From the NCBI RefSeq assembly GCF_016086655.4, contig NC_052136.2, positions 620,001-684,000 on the forward strand: a stretch of DNA of 64,000 nucleotides. Direction: 5' to 3'. Below are positions 32,140 to 44,019 of the stretch, in pieces. This stretch comes from Lepeophtheirus salmonis. Taxonomy: Eukaryota > Arthropoda > Copepoda > Siphonostomatoida > Caligidae. The translations under genes were made by a program, and so were the position numbers. The notes under the pieces were generated by a model. The model ran no database searches, was not told the DNA's origin, and was given only the letters and a program-made list of their open reading frames with translations. Every line of letters begins with the position of its first letter. Positions within the stretch are counted from its first letter, which is position 1.

Positions 32140-34248
32140 AGCTTTTATTCGATTAATTGACTGCTTAGTAGGTTTCCTTTGTCTACCAGAACTAAGTAGT
32201 CTTCATGTTTTCCAGAATTCTGTAGGGTCCCTCATACAGAGTATCAAGGGGCCCCTAATAGGAACGTTCGTGATTAAGGCATTTTCTGCAACGCGTAACT
32301 TTTTCTCCTCTGATGAGACTCCTCGACTAATACCCGAGTGATGATTAGCTTTAATATCATGATTAACTAACTTCTGCCTTCCCAATACGTCAGGGAGTGA
32401 AGTAGAACAAATATCCTCACCATACATCTTCTTTGTGAGAGTAACTCGACATCGAGGAGTTGTTCTCAAGTCCCATAATACCCTTAATATAGCCGTGATA
32501 CAATTTTTTGTGATTTTCGGAAAGCCAAGATCTTAATGCCTCTGTTAGCGTTCTATCTGGCCTTTCGACCAATCCATTGGCCACTGGGTGGTAGGAGGTG
32601 GTATATTTGCAGTCAATTTTGAAATTCCTTCACATACGTTTCCAAAAGTGGGAGATGAACTGTCTGCCTAAATCTGAAGTTACGATAGAAGTTATCCCAA
32701 ATCTCAATATCAATCCCACTTGAAATGCCTCGTCCACGACAGGAACTGTTATATTTTTCTGAGGCACTGCTCCTAAACATCGCATATTTCTATTGATCAT
32801 GGTCAGTGAATACCCCAATTCATTAACTTGGGGAAAAAGACGAACTAAATCCACGTTAATGTTATAAAACTTTTTAACCGGCACATCCACAGGTGCAGAC
32901 TTTTTGTTCACATGAGTCGTGATTTTTGCCATAACACATGTATTGCAACTCCCAACAAAAGCCTCACGTCATCCTTGAGACTTTTCCAATAGTTACAGGA
33001 GGCAATTTTTCTTGTTGTGGCTTGGACGCCTCTATTGCTCTCATTATGGACTTTCCTAATGATTTTCAGCATTAGTGATGATGGGACGACTGGTTGAGGG
33101 ACTGGATTGCGCATATCACAATTTTTTTTGGAATCCATTCATATCTTGATGCTTGTCATTTTCATCCAGTGGCACACCTTCCTGCTCCTGAATCGTCAAG
33201 AATTCCTCCCAATCCATCACGTCGATTAGAATGTTATTTAGCCTGGAAAAGAAATATGCAGGAACATTTTCGTTACCACTTATATGCTGAAATTTAGCAC
33301 CATATTCAAAAATGTCAGCAAATATCAATAAACTTTGTTTGACCAAGTAGGATTCTTAGAATTAATAGCATCGACTAAGGGCCTATGGTCCGTAAACACA
33401 GTAATTATACATCCTTCAATGAAAAATCTAAAGTGTGGAAGGACCTCTCTAACCTACAGGAGAGCTGTTCGACCTTCGAGAGGGAAGGTCGAATATCGAG
33501 TCTGCGTTGTACTTAAAGCTTTACTAAATAATCATAATTGGAGGAAATTGCCTATATCATCTTGCTGTTCCAGCACTCCGCCAATAGCTTTTGTCTGACT
33601 CGTCGACAATCAGAAAAAGGTCCCTCTTAGGGGAATAATGCCCAAGGGTAGCAACACTGGAAAGAGTGTCCCGTAATTTGAGGAACGATGAGTTGCCACT
33701 CTTTTTTTAACTTGGGTAACAATTTATACAATGTCCCCAACAGTGCCCCCAGGTTAGGAACAAATCTTCTATAATAATTAACCATCCCAATTAACTTATG
33801 CAAGTATTTAACTTTTCTAGGTCGATCAAGCAATCTCATCTGATAGAGTTTTTCTTGGATGGGACGAATACCATTTCCACTGATGACATGTCCCAAAAAA
33901 ATTAATCCTTGCTTTGCAAAACTCACTTTTCTCTACACTATAAGCAAGATCATTAAACCTTCAAAACTTGAAGAACCTGCTTGATGTGATTGTGATGCTC
34001 TCTTTCTGACATCGAAGCCACCATTATATCGTCGATGTAAGCAGATACGAACTCCATCTGTCCAAATAACGAATCAATCAATGGTTGGAATGTACCAGAG
34101 GCATGATGTTGTCCAAAGGGCATCAGCGTAAACTGGTACGATCCGGCTCATGTAGTAATAGCCGTTTTCTTAGCGTCTTCGCTCGACTTATGAACCTAAT
34201 AGTAGGTGCGCTTGAGGTCCAATTTGGTGAAGTATTTGCGACCTGAAT
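32140..34248 (-). pseudogene. Ty3/Gypsy-type pol remnant (copy 1)
   Basis: Minus-strand pieces, in order from 34248 down: RT start KYFTKLDLKRTYY; RT active site SAYIDDIM (about 34030-34055); RT/RNase H junction GLIFLGHVISGNGI and LHKLIGMVNYYRRF (33627-33926); end of RNase H and linker HISGNENVPAYFFSRLNNIL (33116-33346); integrase zinc region (32908-33138); integrase core SIVTSDLGRQFISHF (32630-32932); and the tail after integrase (32203-32469). Frames change several times and stops are frequent. The 5' part is cut off at 34248, where repeat R1 starts. No LTRs were identified. Confidence 0.8.
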
Positions 34249-34249
34249 T

Positions 34250-34790
34250 TGTAGAATTGGGGATCAACATCGGAGTAATTCTTGAATATGTCCTTGATTA
34301 TTTCCTTATTCTTTCTCTTCTCCAAAACATTCTTCAAATTGTCAGGGAACCATGGTAATTTTTGGTTGTTGTTTTTTTAACATGCCCATTATACACACGA
34401 TTTTCATCACTCTATATGAGGGTAAAAGCAGTGATTTAAATCGTCTGTATTTTTTATTTCGCCCCTTTCTTTGGAATTGGTAGTCTGAAGAATTGATTTT
34501 CTCTTCCTTAGCAGTTTTCATTATTATTTAACGCCTGAGTAGTGAACTTCCTTTCCTACTAGATTCAATTATACTCCAAGCCTGATTGAAATTGTAAGTA
34601 TTTGTTGGAGTCAGAGTAGAATTGGGGATCGCCATTGGAGTAATTTTTGCCGATTTCCTTCCCTTCCTCCTCTCTTGTCACAGCTGATTGTTGCTTATCT
34701 CATCTAAAAGTAAAACATTCCTCAAATTGTCAGAGCTACCATTTTTAACATGCCCTTTACACACGCAAATTTCATCACTACCAATAATTT
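34250..34790 (-). repeat. Two adjacent R1 repeat copies
   Basis: 34250-34450 carries AGAATTGGGGATCAACATCG, ACATTCTTCAAATTGTCAGG and CATGCCCATTATAC. 34490-34790 carries CTTAGCAGTT, TAGTGAACTTCCTTTCCT, GAGTCAGAGTAGAATTGGGG and again a CATGCCC block. The first abuts the truncated Gypsy RT. Confidence 0.65.
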
Positions 34791-34799
34791 ATGGTAGTA

Positions 34800-36890
34800 A
34801 GATGCACATAGTACAGCTAGTTCTCAACATTAACTCCAAAGCAGAGCTGTGGACTTGAGCCAAATATTCTCGAGTATATTTATCTTTTTTTAACCCAAGT
34901 CACATGACTTTGATTTTAGCCTGATTCAATTGAGTATAATTAATACTTGTGATTAATGTCCATGTTGATATATTTATCACGTCTAAGAATATTTACGTGA
35001 CTAATAAACAAACTAGCACTCCTGGGTATTTAAAAAAAATAAACTCTTGCTTCCTAAAAAGATGTTCCGTTAAGGGAATTATCAATTAGGACATTTCATT
35101 ACGTTACCATGAGATACAATTTGAATCAATTGAGAAACAACACCTCTCCTTTTGCAAAAAAAATCTTGCTATAAAAAATGTCTATAAAAAAGAGTTTGGT
35201 GTCGTTCACCTTTTTAATCGTTTAGTTCACTTTAATTGTTTCCTAAATCCGATGCAATACCCTTTTTGAGTTCGTAATACGTCAACTGCTTAAAGGATAC
35301 AAGAGTCAACTTATGAAAATTAATAAATTAATAGCTAAAAGGATAATACAAAAAAAAAAAAAAAAAAGGAAATATACTCTTTCACAATGAGCTTTTTTAT
35401 CAAACGGGAAAATTTGAAGAAGCAAAACATATGGTAGACAGTCTTTTGTATTTTTCTTGTTGCCAACTGTTAATTATTATTTAGAGAATACTTAATAATT
35501 ATTATGTAAGTGAATTGATAATCTTACCAATGAAAGAGTATGAACTGACAGGAATTCTAAACGAAAGTCTTAGATTAATAAAAGTTAATTTAAAAATCAA
35601 TATCCTTTTTTGAGTTGATAATACGTAAAGTTTACTGCTTTAAATCATACAAGAGTCAACTTATGAAAATTAATGAAAACAGCTTAAAGGACCTTCATCT
35701 TTGTTTATCTAAAAAAGTGAGACACTTCTTTATTTCATAAAATGAATCGTTTCACAGATTAAATACATGAAATTTAGGAAAAATAAAAAACACTCTTCCA
35801 ATTATAAACTAGAAAAAAACTCTCGCACACTCTAAGGTCAAATTTTATAAAACTCTAATATAATACCCTGGGTTTACCACTTTAACCCCTGCTCGACGGT
35901 TTGGTAGAGCAAATTTTGAGTCACCATATCTTCGATATATGCATAGAAATACATTTTCTTTTATTCAAAATGCATATGAAATTATGCACGTTCTTTAGAA
36001 TACACTTTTACCATGAAACGACATCTGAACCGTTTGGTAGAGGCCTATTAAAAAGAAAAATAGAGTGTGTGTGTATGTGTTTTTTTGGTGAGGACGTTAG
36101 AGGTATCTCGGTAGTGACGAGTAGTGTTGTGACGGTCCTTATTTAGATCTAAAGACTATAGTGCCGTTCAGTTCAGTCCTAAAACTTATAAAGTTCGGTC
36201 CTTGGTGACGTAACTCAAATGCACATCGGAGAATCTACAAAATATAGTCTTTCCCAGAAATAATAAAAATAATGGATAGCGAAATTTCTGTATAATAGTT
36301 TATCAACTTATTTTTTTAAAGTTATGTCTACAAAAGTATACAAATCTAATTGGAGATATGTACAGAATGAAGAAAACCAGAGTATACTTATTCCAAAAGT
36401 AGAACCCAGATTGATTAAATCTGCGAGTAATTAAGTTTCTTTTTTATGCGTTAAGTAATGTATCTTAGTTAGAAATTTATAAGTTCCTGTTGTTGGATCG
36501 AGATAATTAATAGCAAATATATTGTGTGGAATTAAACGAACGGACCACCTCTTCTTCTGACACATTCTGGATCATAACGAAGTGGAAATCGCTGCTCTTG
36601 CCTAGTATTTTGCAAATGATTCTCCTTCAATCCAAGAGTCTTGTCCAATATGAAGAGTCCATCATGTCTAATGATATTGTAATTAATAACGGAGAATTAA
36701 GTGATTAGCACTCCTTCTCTTGGAACCACTGTCGTGTTTGTTTATTTTTCTTTTCTCTTATTATATATTATATTGGTGATAGATATTATATCAGTTTAAA
36801 AGAAGCTAAAACGATTTACTATAAATTTTTATTAAATAATAGGTAAATTTATTTTGTAAAACCTACTTATATACAACATTTTTTGTTTAT
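34800..36890. other. AT-rich intergenic DNA with small repeats
   Basis: No gene. An approximately 80-bp segment (AATACGT.., ACAAGAGTCAACTTATGAAA) at 35265-35335 is repeated at 35620-35690. A solo hAT-type end TAGTGTTGTGACGGTCC lies at 36122, matching 62241. A poly-A run lies at 35350-35367. Confidence 0.45.
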
Positions 36891-36901
36891 GCCTGTCCAT
36901 T

Positions 36902-37080
36902 TTATATAAACATAATCAAACCTGCACACCCTTTTGACACTCTTGAAAATGCATCATATAATTGACCATTAAAAAATACTGATTTTGGTAAATGTAAAGC
37001 AATTTTTTCGAATGTTAGACCCTGTGAAATATTTATTGTCATCGTCGATACTAACTTGTCACGTTCCTTCTTCAACCCTA
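36902..37080 (-). pseudogene. Helitron-type (Pif1-like) helicase C-terminal fragment
   Basis: Minus-strand reading gives STMTINISQGLTFEKIALHL, then PKSVFFNGQLYDAFSRVSKG, then a stop at 36902-36904. MTIN-x-SQG-x-T and GQLY-x-A-x-SRV are the last conserved helicase motifs of Helitron RepHel and Pif1 proteins. GLKKERDKLV just upstream corresponds to the preceding motif, with an altered sequence. Further upstream the frame is lost. The plus-strand ORF at 36985-37341 is antisense to this and is not a gene. Confidence 0.75.
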
Positions 37081-37359
37081 ATGAAGATACGTACTAAGAT
37101 TACCTCGCTCATTCTCTTCCTAATTCCCTTTTTTAATTTGTATTTATTACATGTTCTACCAATTTCTTTTATTACAATAATGGGTTTTTGGATTTTTTTT
37201 TTTTTTTTGTGCATTTCCGAATCAACAATCCAACGCTTAAAAAAAATTTTGAGGCACGGGGAATCGTTCAATTTTTATGAAAAAATCAACTTATTAGCGA
37301 AAGATCAAACTTGCCCTCCAGAGCCCAGGAATATGTTCTGATAAGAATTTAAGATAGCC

Positions 37360-40300
37360 TTACGGACGTAACTTGAAATTCTGAACAACTTTTCTTTATG
37401 TTACAAGTCTGTATTTGTCTCCGTATTTAAATAAATGCGTTTTTTGAGGAGTAGTTCTCAGATCCAATAAGATCCTGTTCAGTGCCTTTATCCAATTTTC
37501 CTCATTCTCCGAAAGACGAACCCTCAAAGCCTCCTTCAACGTCCTGTGTGCTCTTTCCACCAAACCATTGGATTGCAGATGATATAGTGTGGTATATTTA
37601 TTTTCTACTCCCATATTACTACACATGTACCTCCTTACTTCAGAGATGAATTGTCTTCCCAAGTCTGAGGTAATTATAGATGGCATCTAAGATGGGACAC
37701 CGAATCGGGACACCCACGCTACTTGAAATGCATCTCCACTGGAGCAGTAGTACAGGTGTGAGCGTCTAAAACTGAACAATCCTTTAAATTTTACGGCTTG
37801 AGGGCTTGAGGAGGGGTTCCCCTGTAAATCTTAAGGACAAGATCTTTCAGAGCACATCTGTATTCGAAAGAGGCACTGCTTCTAGCCATCTAGTCCTTCT
37901 GTCATTTATAGTAAGCAGATATCTCATTCCATTTACTTGAGTGAAGGAGCCAAATAAATTGACATGAACATCGTATAATTTCTTGTTAGAAATATCAACC
38001 ACTGACGGCTTTTTGTTCACATGGGCTGTGATCTTCGTCTTGGCACAAGTATTAAAATCATACACGAACTTTCTTACATCTTCTTTTAAATTCTCCCAAA
38101 TATCGCAGGAAGCTATTTTCCCTGTTGTGGATTGTGCCCCTCTGTGACTTTCACAGTGAACTCTAGCTATAATTTTAGTTACCAACGAGGGTGGTACAAC
38201 TGGACAAGGGACTGGATTACAAATATCACAAATTACGTTGAATCCATTCACATCACGATCTTGACGGTGTTCATCTAAGGTCACATCTTCTCGCCCCTGA
38301 AGTGACGAAAATTCTTCCCAATCCACCACGTCGATTAGGATATTGTTGAGTCTAGAGAGAAAATATGCAGGTATATTGTCTTTGCCACTGATGTGATGTA
38401 ACGTGGCTCCATACGAAACATCGATGTACTTTTGATAGGCCACGTAGGATTTTTAGGGCTTGATGGCGTCGATGAGTGGCTTATGGTCCCTATAGACAGT
38501 TACAGCACGTCCTTTGGTAAAATATTTGAAAATGACGCAGGGATTCTCTAACACCAAAGAGCTCTCTTTCAAATGTAAAGTACCTCCTCTGTGTAGGGTT
38601 CAGAGCTCTACTAAAGAACCCTAATGGGAGGAAGTCTCCTTGGCCATCTTGCTGCTCGAGAACGCCTCCAATCGCTTGATAAGAATCATCAACCGTTTGT
38701 AAAAGCTCCCTTTCCGAAGAATAATGCTTCAAAGTGGTAATACGGGAGAGGGTGCTTTGCAATTTGAGGAAAGCCTTGTTGCACTCTTCAGTCCACTCAA
38801 TCTTGGAACTTTTAACTTTAGGGATTAATTTATATAGAGGACCTAACAACTCCCCCAGACTAGGAATAAATCTACGATAATAATTGTCCATTCCAATTAA
38901 CTTGTGAAGGTCCTTGTCCCTACCAGGTCGATCAAGCATCTCGATTTTCTTAAGCTTTTCTTCAATGGAACGGATACCCTGTTGACTAATTTGGTGCTCA
39001 AGGAACTGGATCTCCGGTCTGCAAAACTTGTTTTTTCCATATTGTACACTATTATCTTTTAAAATTGAAAGTATGTTTTCGATGTGTTCATGATGTTCCT
39101 TTTTGGAATGAGAAGCTATCATGACGTCGTCGATATAGGCAAAAACATAGTCCAAACAAAGAAGGAATCCATCAATCTTTGGAAAGTATTGCAGGCGTTG
39201 CGTAGTCCAAAGGCATTCTTGTGAATTCATAAAGCCCTGAGCACGTGATTATTACAGTTTTCTTGAAGGGTTCGCTTGACATTGGTACCTGATAGTAAGC
39301 ACGCTTTAAATCCAATTTAGTAAAGAATATCCCAACCTCCGATATTTCTAATAAAATCATGAATATCAGGCATCGTATTACGGTCTGGAAGGATCAGGGT
39401 GTTCAACTGCCGGTAGTCACCAACCATGAGCCATGCACCATCCTACTTTGGTACCAAGTGAATTGGGAAAGACCAATTGGATTTTGACTTGCGTATAACT
39501 CCAGCCGACAATAGTTTAGAAATTTCTTTCCTCACTATAGTCTCTTTCTCAGGAATTAGACGGCGAGTACATGAAAAGCATGGATTCCATGTTATGAAAA
39601 TTTCGTGCTGAACTGCATGACGTGGCTCCTGACAGAATTCTTTCTCAGACTGAGGAGTGGGATATCGAGCTAGCATTTTCCTGGCAATGACATACCTTTC
39701 TTATATCACCAAAGAAATAAATTTGTTCTGTTGCACTGAACATAGTTCCATGTTAAAAGACAGTTTAAAATGGCTCAAGAAATCGGCACCAACGACACGA
39801 TACACAATATCCGCCACGACAAACTCCCGCCGGACATTTCCCACGGGATCGATTTCGACCCATAATTTCCTGGAAACATGTGTTCTCACAGGAGTTCCAT
39901 TCGCGGCAACGACCTTGAATTACGTCTCCCAGAGAAGAGGTTCCTCGGAACGTTGGACCGCTGGGATCCAGTATCGACGAGGAACTATAAATAAATAAAA
40001 GAACATTTCTAAAAGGTGAGTCCATGCAAGGTGAATTTATGCTTAACGTCGGGATGAGGACCCGACGATTGGTTAATTTTTTGGAGTGATGAGCTTTGAA
40101 CAGGTTTCAGGAGTTTCAAACTTTGTGACCTTTTCGCTCCATTTCCTATAGTAGAAGCATTCCTTTTTCTTATTAATTAGGTCATGGAGACTTAAATTCT
40201 TGATAGTATGAAGTACGCCTGGACCTTCAACCATAGTTGTTTGATATTTGACGTTCCTAATGAAATCCGCCAAGCTAAGATGCGAGAACTGGACCGATAT

Positions 40301-40735
40301 TCCAGCCCTTCTGCTTTCGGGGAGACTCCTCACGAGTATTTGTTTGATTATAGCCCCGCGGACATCGGGAACATTTGAGAGGTAATCCCTTGCCAGGCTC
40401 ACGATTTCATCAATCGAGTGGATATGAGGCGCTTCAATGAGCTGGAAGAGCCTTTCAATTTTATCCTGGGTGGCTATTTTGTGCTCATCCAAGACTTTTG
40501 CCTTCAGATCGGAGTTAGGGGTTGTGCTTAATGCGTCTTCGCTCTCATCATCATAAGGGTCCATGACTTTGTCATCGATGGCATACAATAAATGATGATA
40601 CTTCTCCCATTCTTCCTGTACTTGGTATAATTGAAACTGAGCTTCGATGCGACGGAACCAAGCTCTAGGTTTGGTCGGCCAGAGTAGGTAGACTTTGAAC
40701 TGCCCTACATGGTGTATACACCCTATCTAAAGAAG
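37360..40735 (-). pseudogene. Ty3/Gypsy-type retrotransposon, gag-pol remnant (copy 2)
   Basis: Minus-strand order from 40735 down: gag segment (PTKPRAWFRRIEAQFQLYQV, then 40588-40073, ending in a CFYYRKW zinc-knuckle-like piece); retropepsin end FVVADIVYRVVGADFLSHFK (39701-39889); RT (IPEKETIVRKEISKLLSAGV; FTKLDLKRAYYQV; FAYIDDVMIASH); RNase H; integrase zinc region and core (37847-38443, then SIITSDLGRQFIS and GLVERAHRTLKEAL, 37396-37686). Several frameshifts and stops separate the pieces. Motif wording is close to copy 1, so they belong to one family. LTRs and the start of gag were not found. Confidence 0.85.
40073..40725 (-). pseudogene. Gag fragment of Gypsy copy 2
   Basis: An open frame of about 215 codons lacks a proper start. 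It opens with the WFRRIEAQFQL pattern that marks the gag capsid of many arthropod Gypsy elements and continues through LYAIDDKVMDPYDDESEDAL. A stop lies just upstream near 40730. Confidence 0.65.
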
Positions 40736-40739
40736 ATGG

Positions 40740-41790
40740 AAAAATACTCATAAATGACTTAAATGCATTCGTTCAAAGTTACAAGGCAACTAATAGTTGA
40801 CTTTGTCTACCCAATGAATACTTAAACAACTAAGATATTATTGCATAATTATAATATGTTGAGAATAAAAAATATGAATTAGTAAAGGATGTAGGAGGAA
40901 AAGGAAACTTTCAAAAATGATCCCTGTTTCTGTTTAATCAGTTATTTTAAAGGTAATCTAATTTTTTTTTTTTTTTTTGTTTTTTTAGTTATAAGAAATG
41001 TAAATAATATAATCAATAAAATTTGCCTAATTATCAACTATATTTAAATCAAGTCCATGAACATATTTACACCTAAACCAATTATTATCAAATAATAATT
41101 TAATGAAAAATTATAATTTTTTTATTAATTTATACATATATTATAAACCTCCATAATATTGAAGTCAAATTTTAGCAAAACATGTAGAACATAATACAAC
41201 TCTTGGCCATAGTCAATGTGTGGGTCCTCCACCTAATAATTTTTTCACTACTACATGGAGCAAAAGTATTTCTCATTTGTTGCAGGATTCAAAGGGGATT
41301 ATTCAACAGTTAATTTTGCGCCTTCTCATTCCTGTAATTGACTGTTGTCGAATCTGGCTCCCTCACATATTCTATCATGTAATCACAACTCTGATTTCAC
41401 CATATACATATTTTTACCTCCAAAAAGAGCCTAATGAAGGAGGGTTTGTCCCTGGAAAAATATCATCATAGAATTCTCAGAAGCAGTTTTGTAACCTATT
41501 TGGAACCTAAATTTTATGTATTCATTTCATTCGAATTTAGAAAAATCAGCAATTTTCACACAAACCTTGGCAAAATGAGCAGTTTTTCCCAAGAAGGCCA
41601 AAGTGAACATTTTTTGAGCGATTACTCACAAATCCTAAGCTTAATATGTAATAAATAATTTATAACATATTTCATACTTATAAAATTCTAATTTATAATT
41701 TTATGGCCAAGTTATTCAACAATTTTTTAACAAATTCTTATTTTAACAGCAAAGCTAGTAATTCTTCTTCAAACCGTTAAGATATATTAA
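40740..41790. other. AT-rich intergenic DNA
   Basis: No gene. ORFs at 41220 and 41434 show no domain. A poly-T tract lies near 40961-40987. Confidence 0.4.
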
Positions 41791-41792
41791 TA

Positions 41793-42560
41793 ATATGTTG
41801 GAGAAAAAGTAATTTCGTATTTTTTGCTTCATTTCAATGTTTTATAAGAAGTGTTACAATCATTAGATTTAAGACAAGTATGTCCTGTTCGATAACTTGT
41901 TATCAAAGAGAATCGAACTTCATAATGCCCTTTTCCTAAAAGCCCTTGTCCCTATAGGCAAAGAAATTTGGAAAAATCAATTTTCAAAGGCCTTTATTGA
42001 GGACAAATTTATAGCTGCAAGCGCGTTGGTCATAGACAGGAACATGTAGTAGTAACTTGGTGTCAGGTCCGGACTGTAGGGTGGATGCAAAAGAGCTTCC
42101 CATCCGAGCTCCCAGAGCTTCTTGTGTGTCATTAAATATGCGTGCGGCCTGGCGTTGTCTTGTCTCCTATTCACTTCTGCTCGATTGCCAGTTTCAAACA
42201 GTCGAGTTGTTCACAGTGAAAGGCAAAATTGACCGGGGGGAAAAACTGCTCTAACCACTGTTGTGCAACACGAACCGAAAGAGTATCGGGCCTGTGTACA
42301 TCGCAAATTTTCTTGGTCGTTTTCGACAAATTTTCCCTCTTCATGTAGTAAAAATGTAAAATATGGCCAATGTCTTCCTTTGAGACCTCCATACACCCCG
42401 CACGATAATTCACGACTAAACAGGCCAAGCGCAATACTATTCAAAAGCACTCACAACTTTTCAACACTTTATCGTATGATCCGATGTGCCCAATAATAAA
42501 CAAGATATACTTAGTTTAGAAAAGGGGCTGGAAATACGAAATTATTTTTCCCCAACCTAA
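41793..42560 (-). mobile_element. Internally deleted mariner element (copy 2)
   Basis: The terminal repeats TATGTTGGAGAAAAAGTAAT (41793 on) and ATTATTTTTCCCCAACCTAA (ending near 42559) are inverted copies with a TA at the border. On the minus strand the N-terminal region reads MEVSKEDIGHILHFYYMK and ICDVHRPDTLSVRVAQQWLE. After about ten residues it jumps to CEQLDCLKLAIEQK and then QDNARPHAYLMT and HPPYSPDLTPSYYYMF. The linker and first catalytic Asp are missing, which shortens the element to about 770 bp. Two small frameshifts also occur. The same internal junction is present at 4160-4690. Confidence 0.85.
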
Positions 42561-42767
42561 TAATATTTTGGAAGAAATTCAAATTGTATGAGGGTATTGA
42601 ATCATAAAATAAAGTAATAGTTTAATTATTATCCTGGTTTACATAGCAAAATACGAACTAGTATTGACTCTTAGCATTTCTTACTCATACAATTTTCAAA
42701 AATAGAAAATATATTTTTAATAGACTTGATATAGTCCTTTGCAGACCATTAATTATAGATTCAACAT

Positions 42768-44012
42768 TTAGGGATCATACATTTTACTGAAATGTTCATA
42801 GGGTATTTTAGCAATCGTAGAGTCTTTTAATTCAATTTTAGCGGCAAATTCCTCAACAATGATAGATTTAAGGGTTCCTGTTTCCCCCCGATAGAAGCCA
42901 TTTAGAACGATTACTTTCCGTCCGGGAGATGGAACAACAGTTTCTAAATGTTCTTGATCTAATTTAATCTTTGAATTTCCATTTATCAAGGACACAACGG
43001 CTCCATACTTGTCAATCACACTTTTTACATATCCTTTTTCCTTATAATATTTATCACCAAGGGATTTCGTTATAATTTTTACGACAATCCCTTCCTTTAA
43101 CCAATATTTTTTGTCAAATGCATCACTTTTGATTCGTGCTAAAAAAGTAAGAAAAGGATTGATTAGAAATTATAATCATGCTACACGTAATGGTTAAAAT
43201 TATAAACCTTTTAATTTCTGTTCTTCAACTCTTTTTTTCGCCTCAATTTCCTCTTTGATTTCGTCGAGAGCAGAGTGCTTCCGTTTCATATGATTGTCTT
43301 TTTTTATGGAAAGTTTTTCAGTGGATGGCTTCTTAAATATATTAATTGACGGCAAAACTTTAGGCTCTTCAACTTTTTTCAAAAGTTTTAAGTCCAATTG
43401 AAGCACTTCATCTTCACTCTCTCTTTGAAGTTCACTAAACTGTGGCTCAGAAGAGGATTCCTCATTCTTAGCCCTTTCAACCTGTTTGCTAATAAAGTCC
43501 AAGAGCTTTTCTTCATCATCCTTTACCATTTTGTCCTTTTTCGCCATTGCTTCCTGTCGTGCAATGGTGTCTGGATCCCTATCAATCCATGCAATGTACC
43601 AACCTTTCTCGGTATCATCCACCTTGGCTTTACCCGTACGACCCAAGTGTAGAATAAAGCCAGTGAGAGAGGACCAGCGAGTACCATTCATATGCACATG
43701 ATCCTTGTCACGAATATACTCCTGGTACACTTGGTTTGCATGGACTCGCTTCGTGCCAAAGCGACGTTTTAAAAGATTGATAAACCCCCCTTCAAATTCA
43801 TGGGAGAATTCTCCAAGGAACTGGTTGGGCTTCTCAGCAAAGAGAAGTAATTGCCGCTGATGGGATTCGGACATGGTGTGACATTTGAAGCCATTTTCGT
43901 CTCGACACTGTTTTTGACACATTTGACAGTACCAACGAAGCTTCTGAAGACCTTTACTCTTCATTTTATTCGCAAGGTACTTTGGAGTACCCACTTCAGC
44001 CTTCTTGCCCAT
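42768..44012 (-). CDS. KIN: KIN17 DNA/RNA-binding protein, two exons
   Basis: KIN17 is a nuclear nucleic-acid-binding protein linked to DNA replication, the response to DNA damage, and spliceosome-associated RNA handling. Exon 1 is 44012-43208, exon 2 is 43138-42768, and a 69-bp GT-AG intron separates them. Together they give 391 residues, against about 393 in mammals. Visible parts are the N-terminus MGKKAEVGTPKYLANKMKSK, a C2H2 finger (C29, C32, H45, H51), the conserved winged-helix region (NQVYQEYIRDKDHVHMNGTR, then WSSLTGFILHLGRTG), a charged middle, and C-terminal SH3-like/KOW domains (VVKIITKSLGDKYY; LDQEHLETVVPSPGRKVIVL; NGFYRGETGTL). The start ATG is the conserved one. The plus-strand ORFs over it are shadows. 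Confidence 0.96.
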
Positions 44013-44019
44013 TTCCGAG

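Noticed and set aside
36985..37341. 118-codon plus-strand ORF with hydrophobic stretch
   Set aside because: Antisense to the Helitron helicase tail; the hydrophobicity comes from a poly-T run.
43398..43701. Plus-strand ORFs over KIN17
   Set aside because: Shadows of the KIN17 coding exon.
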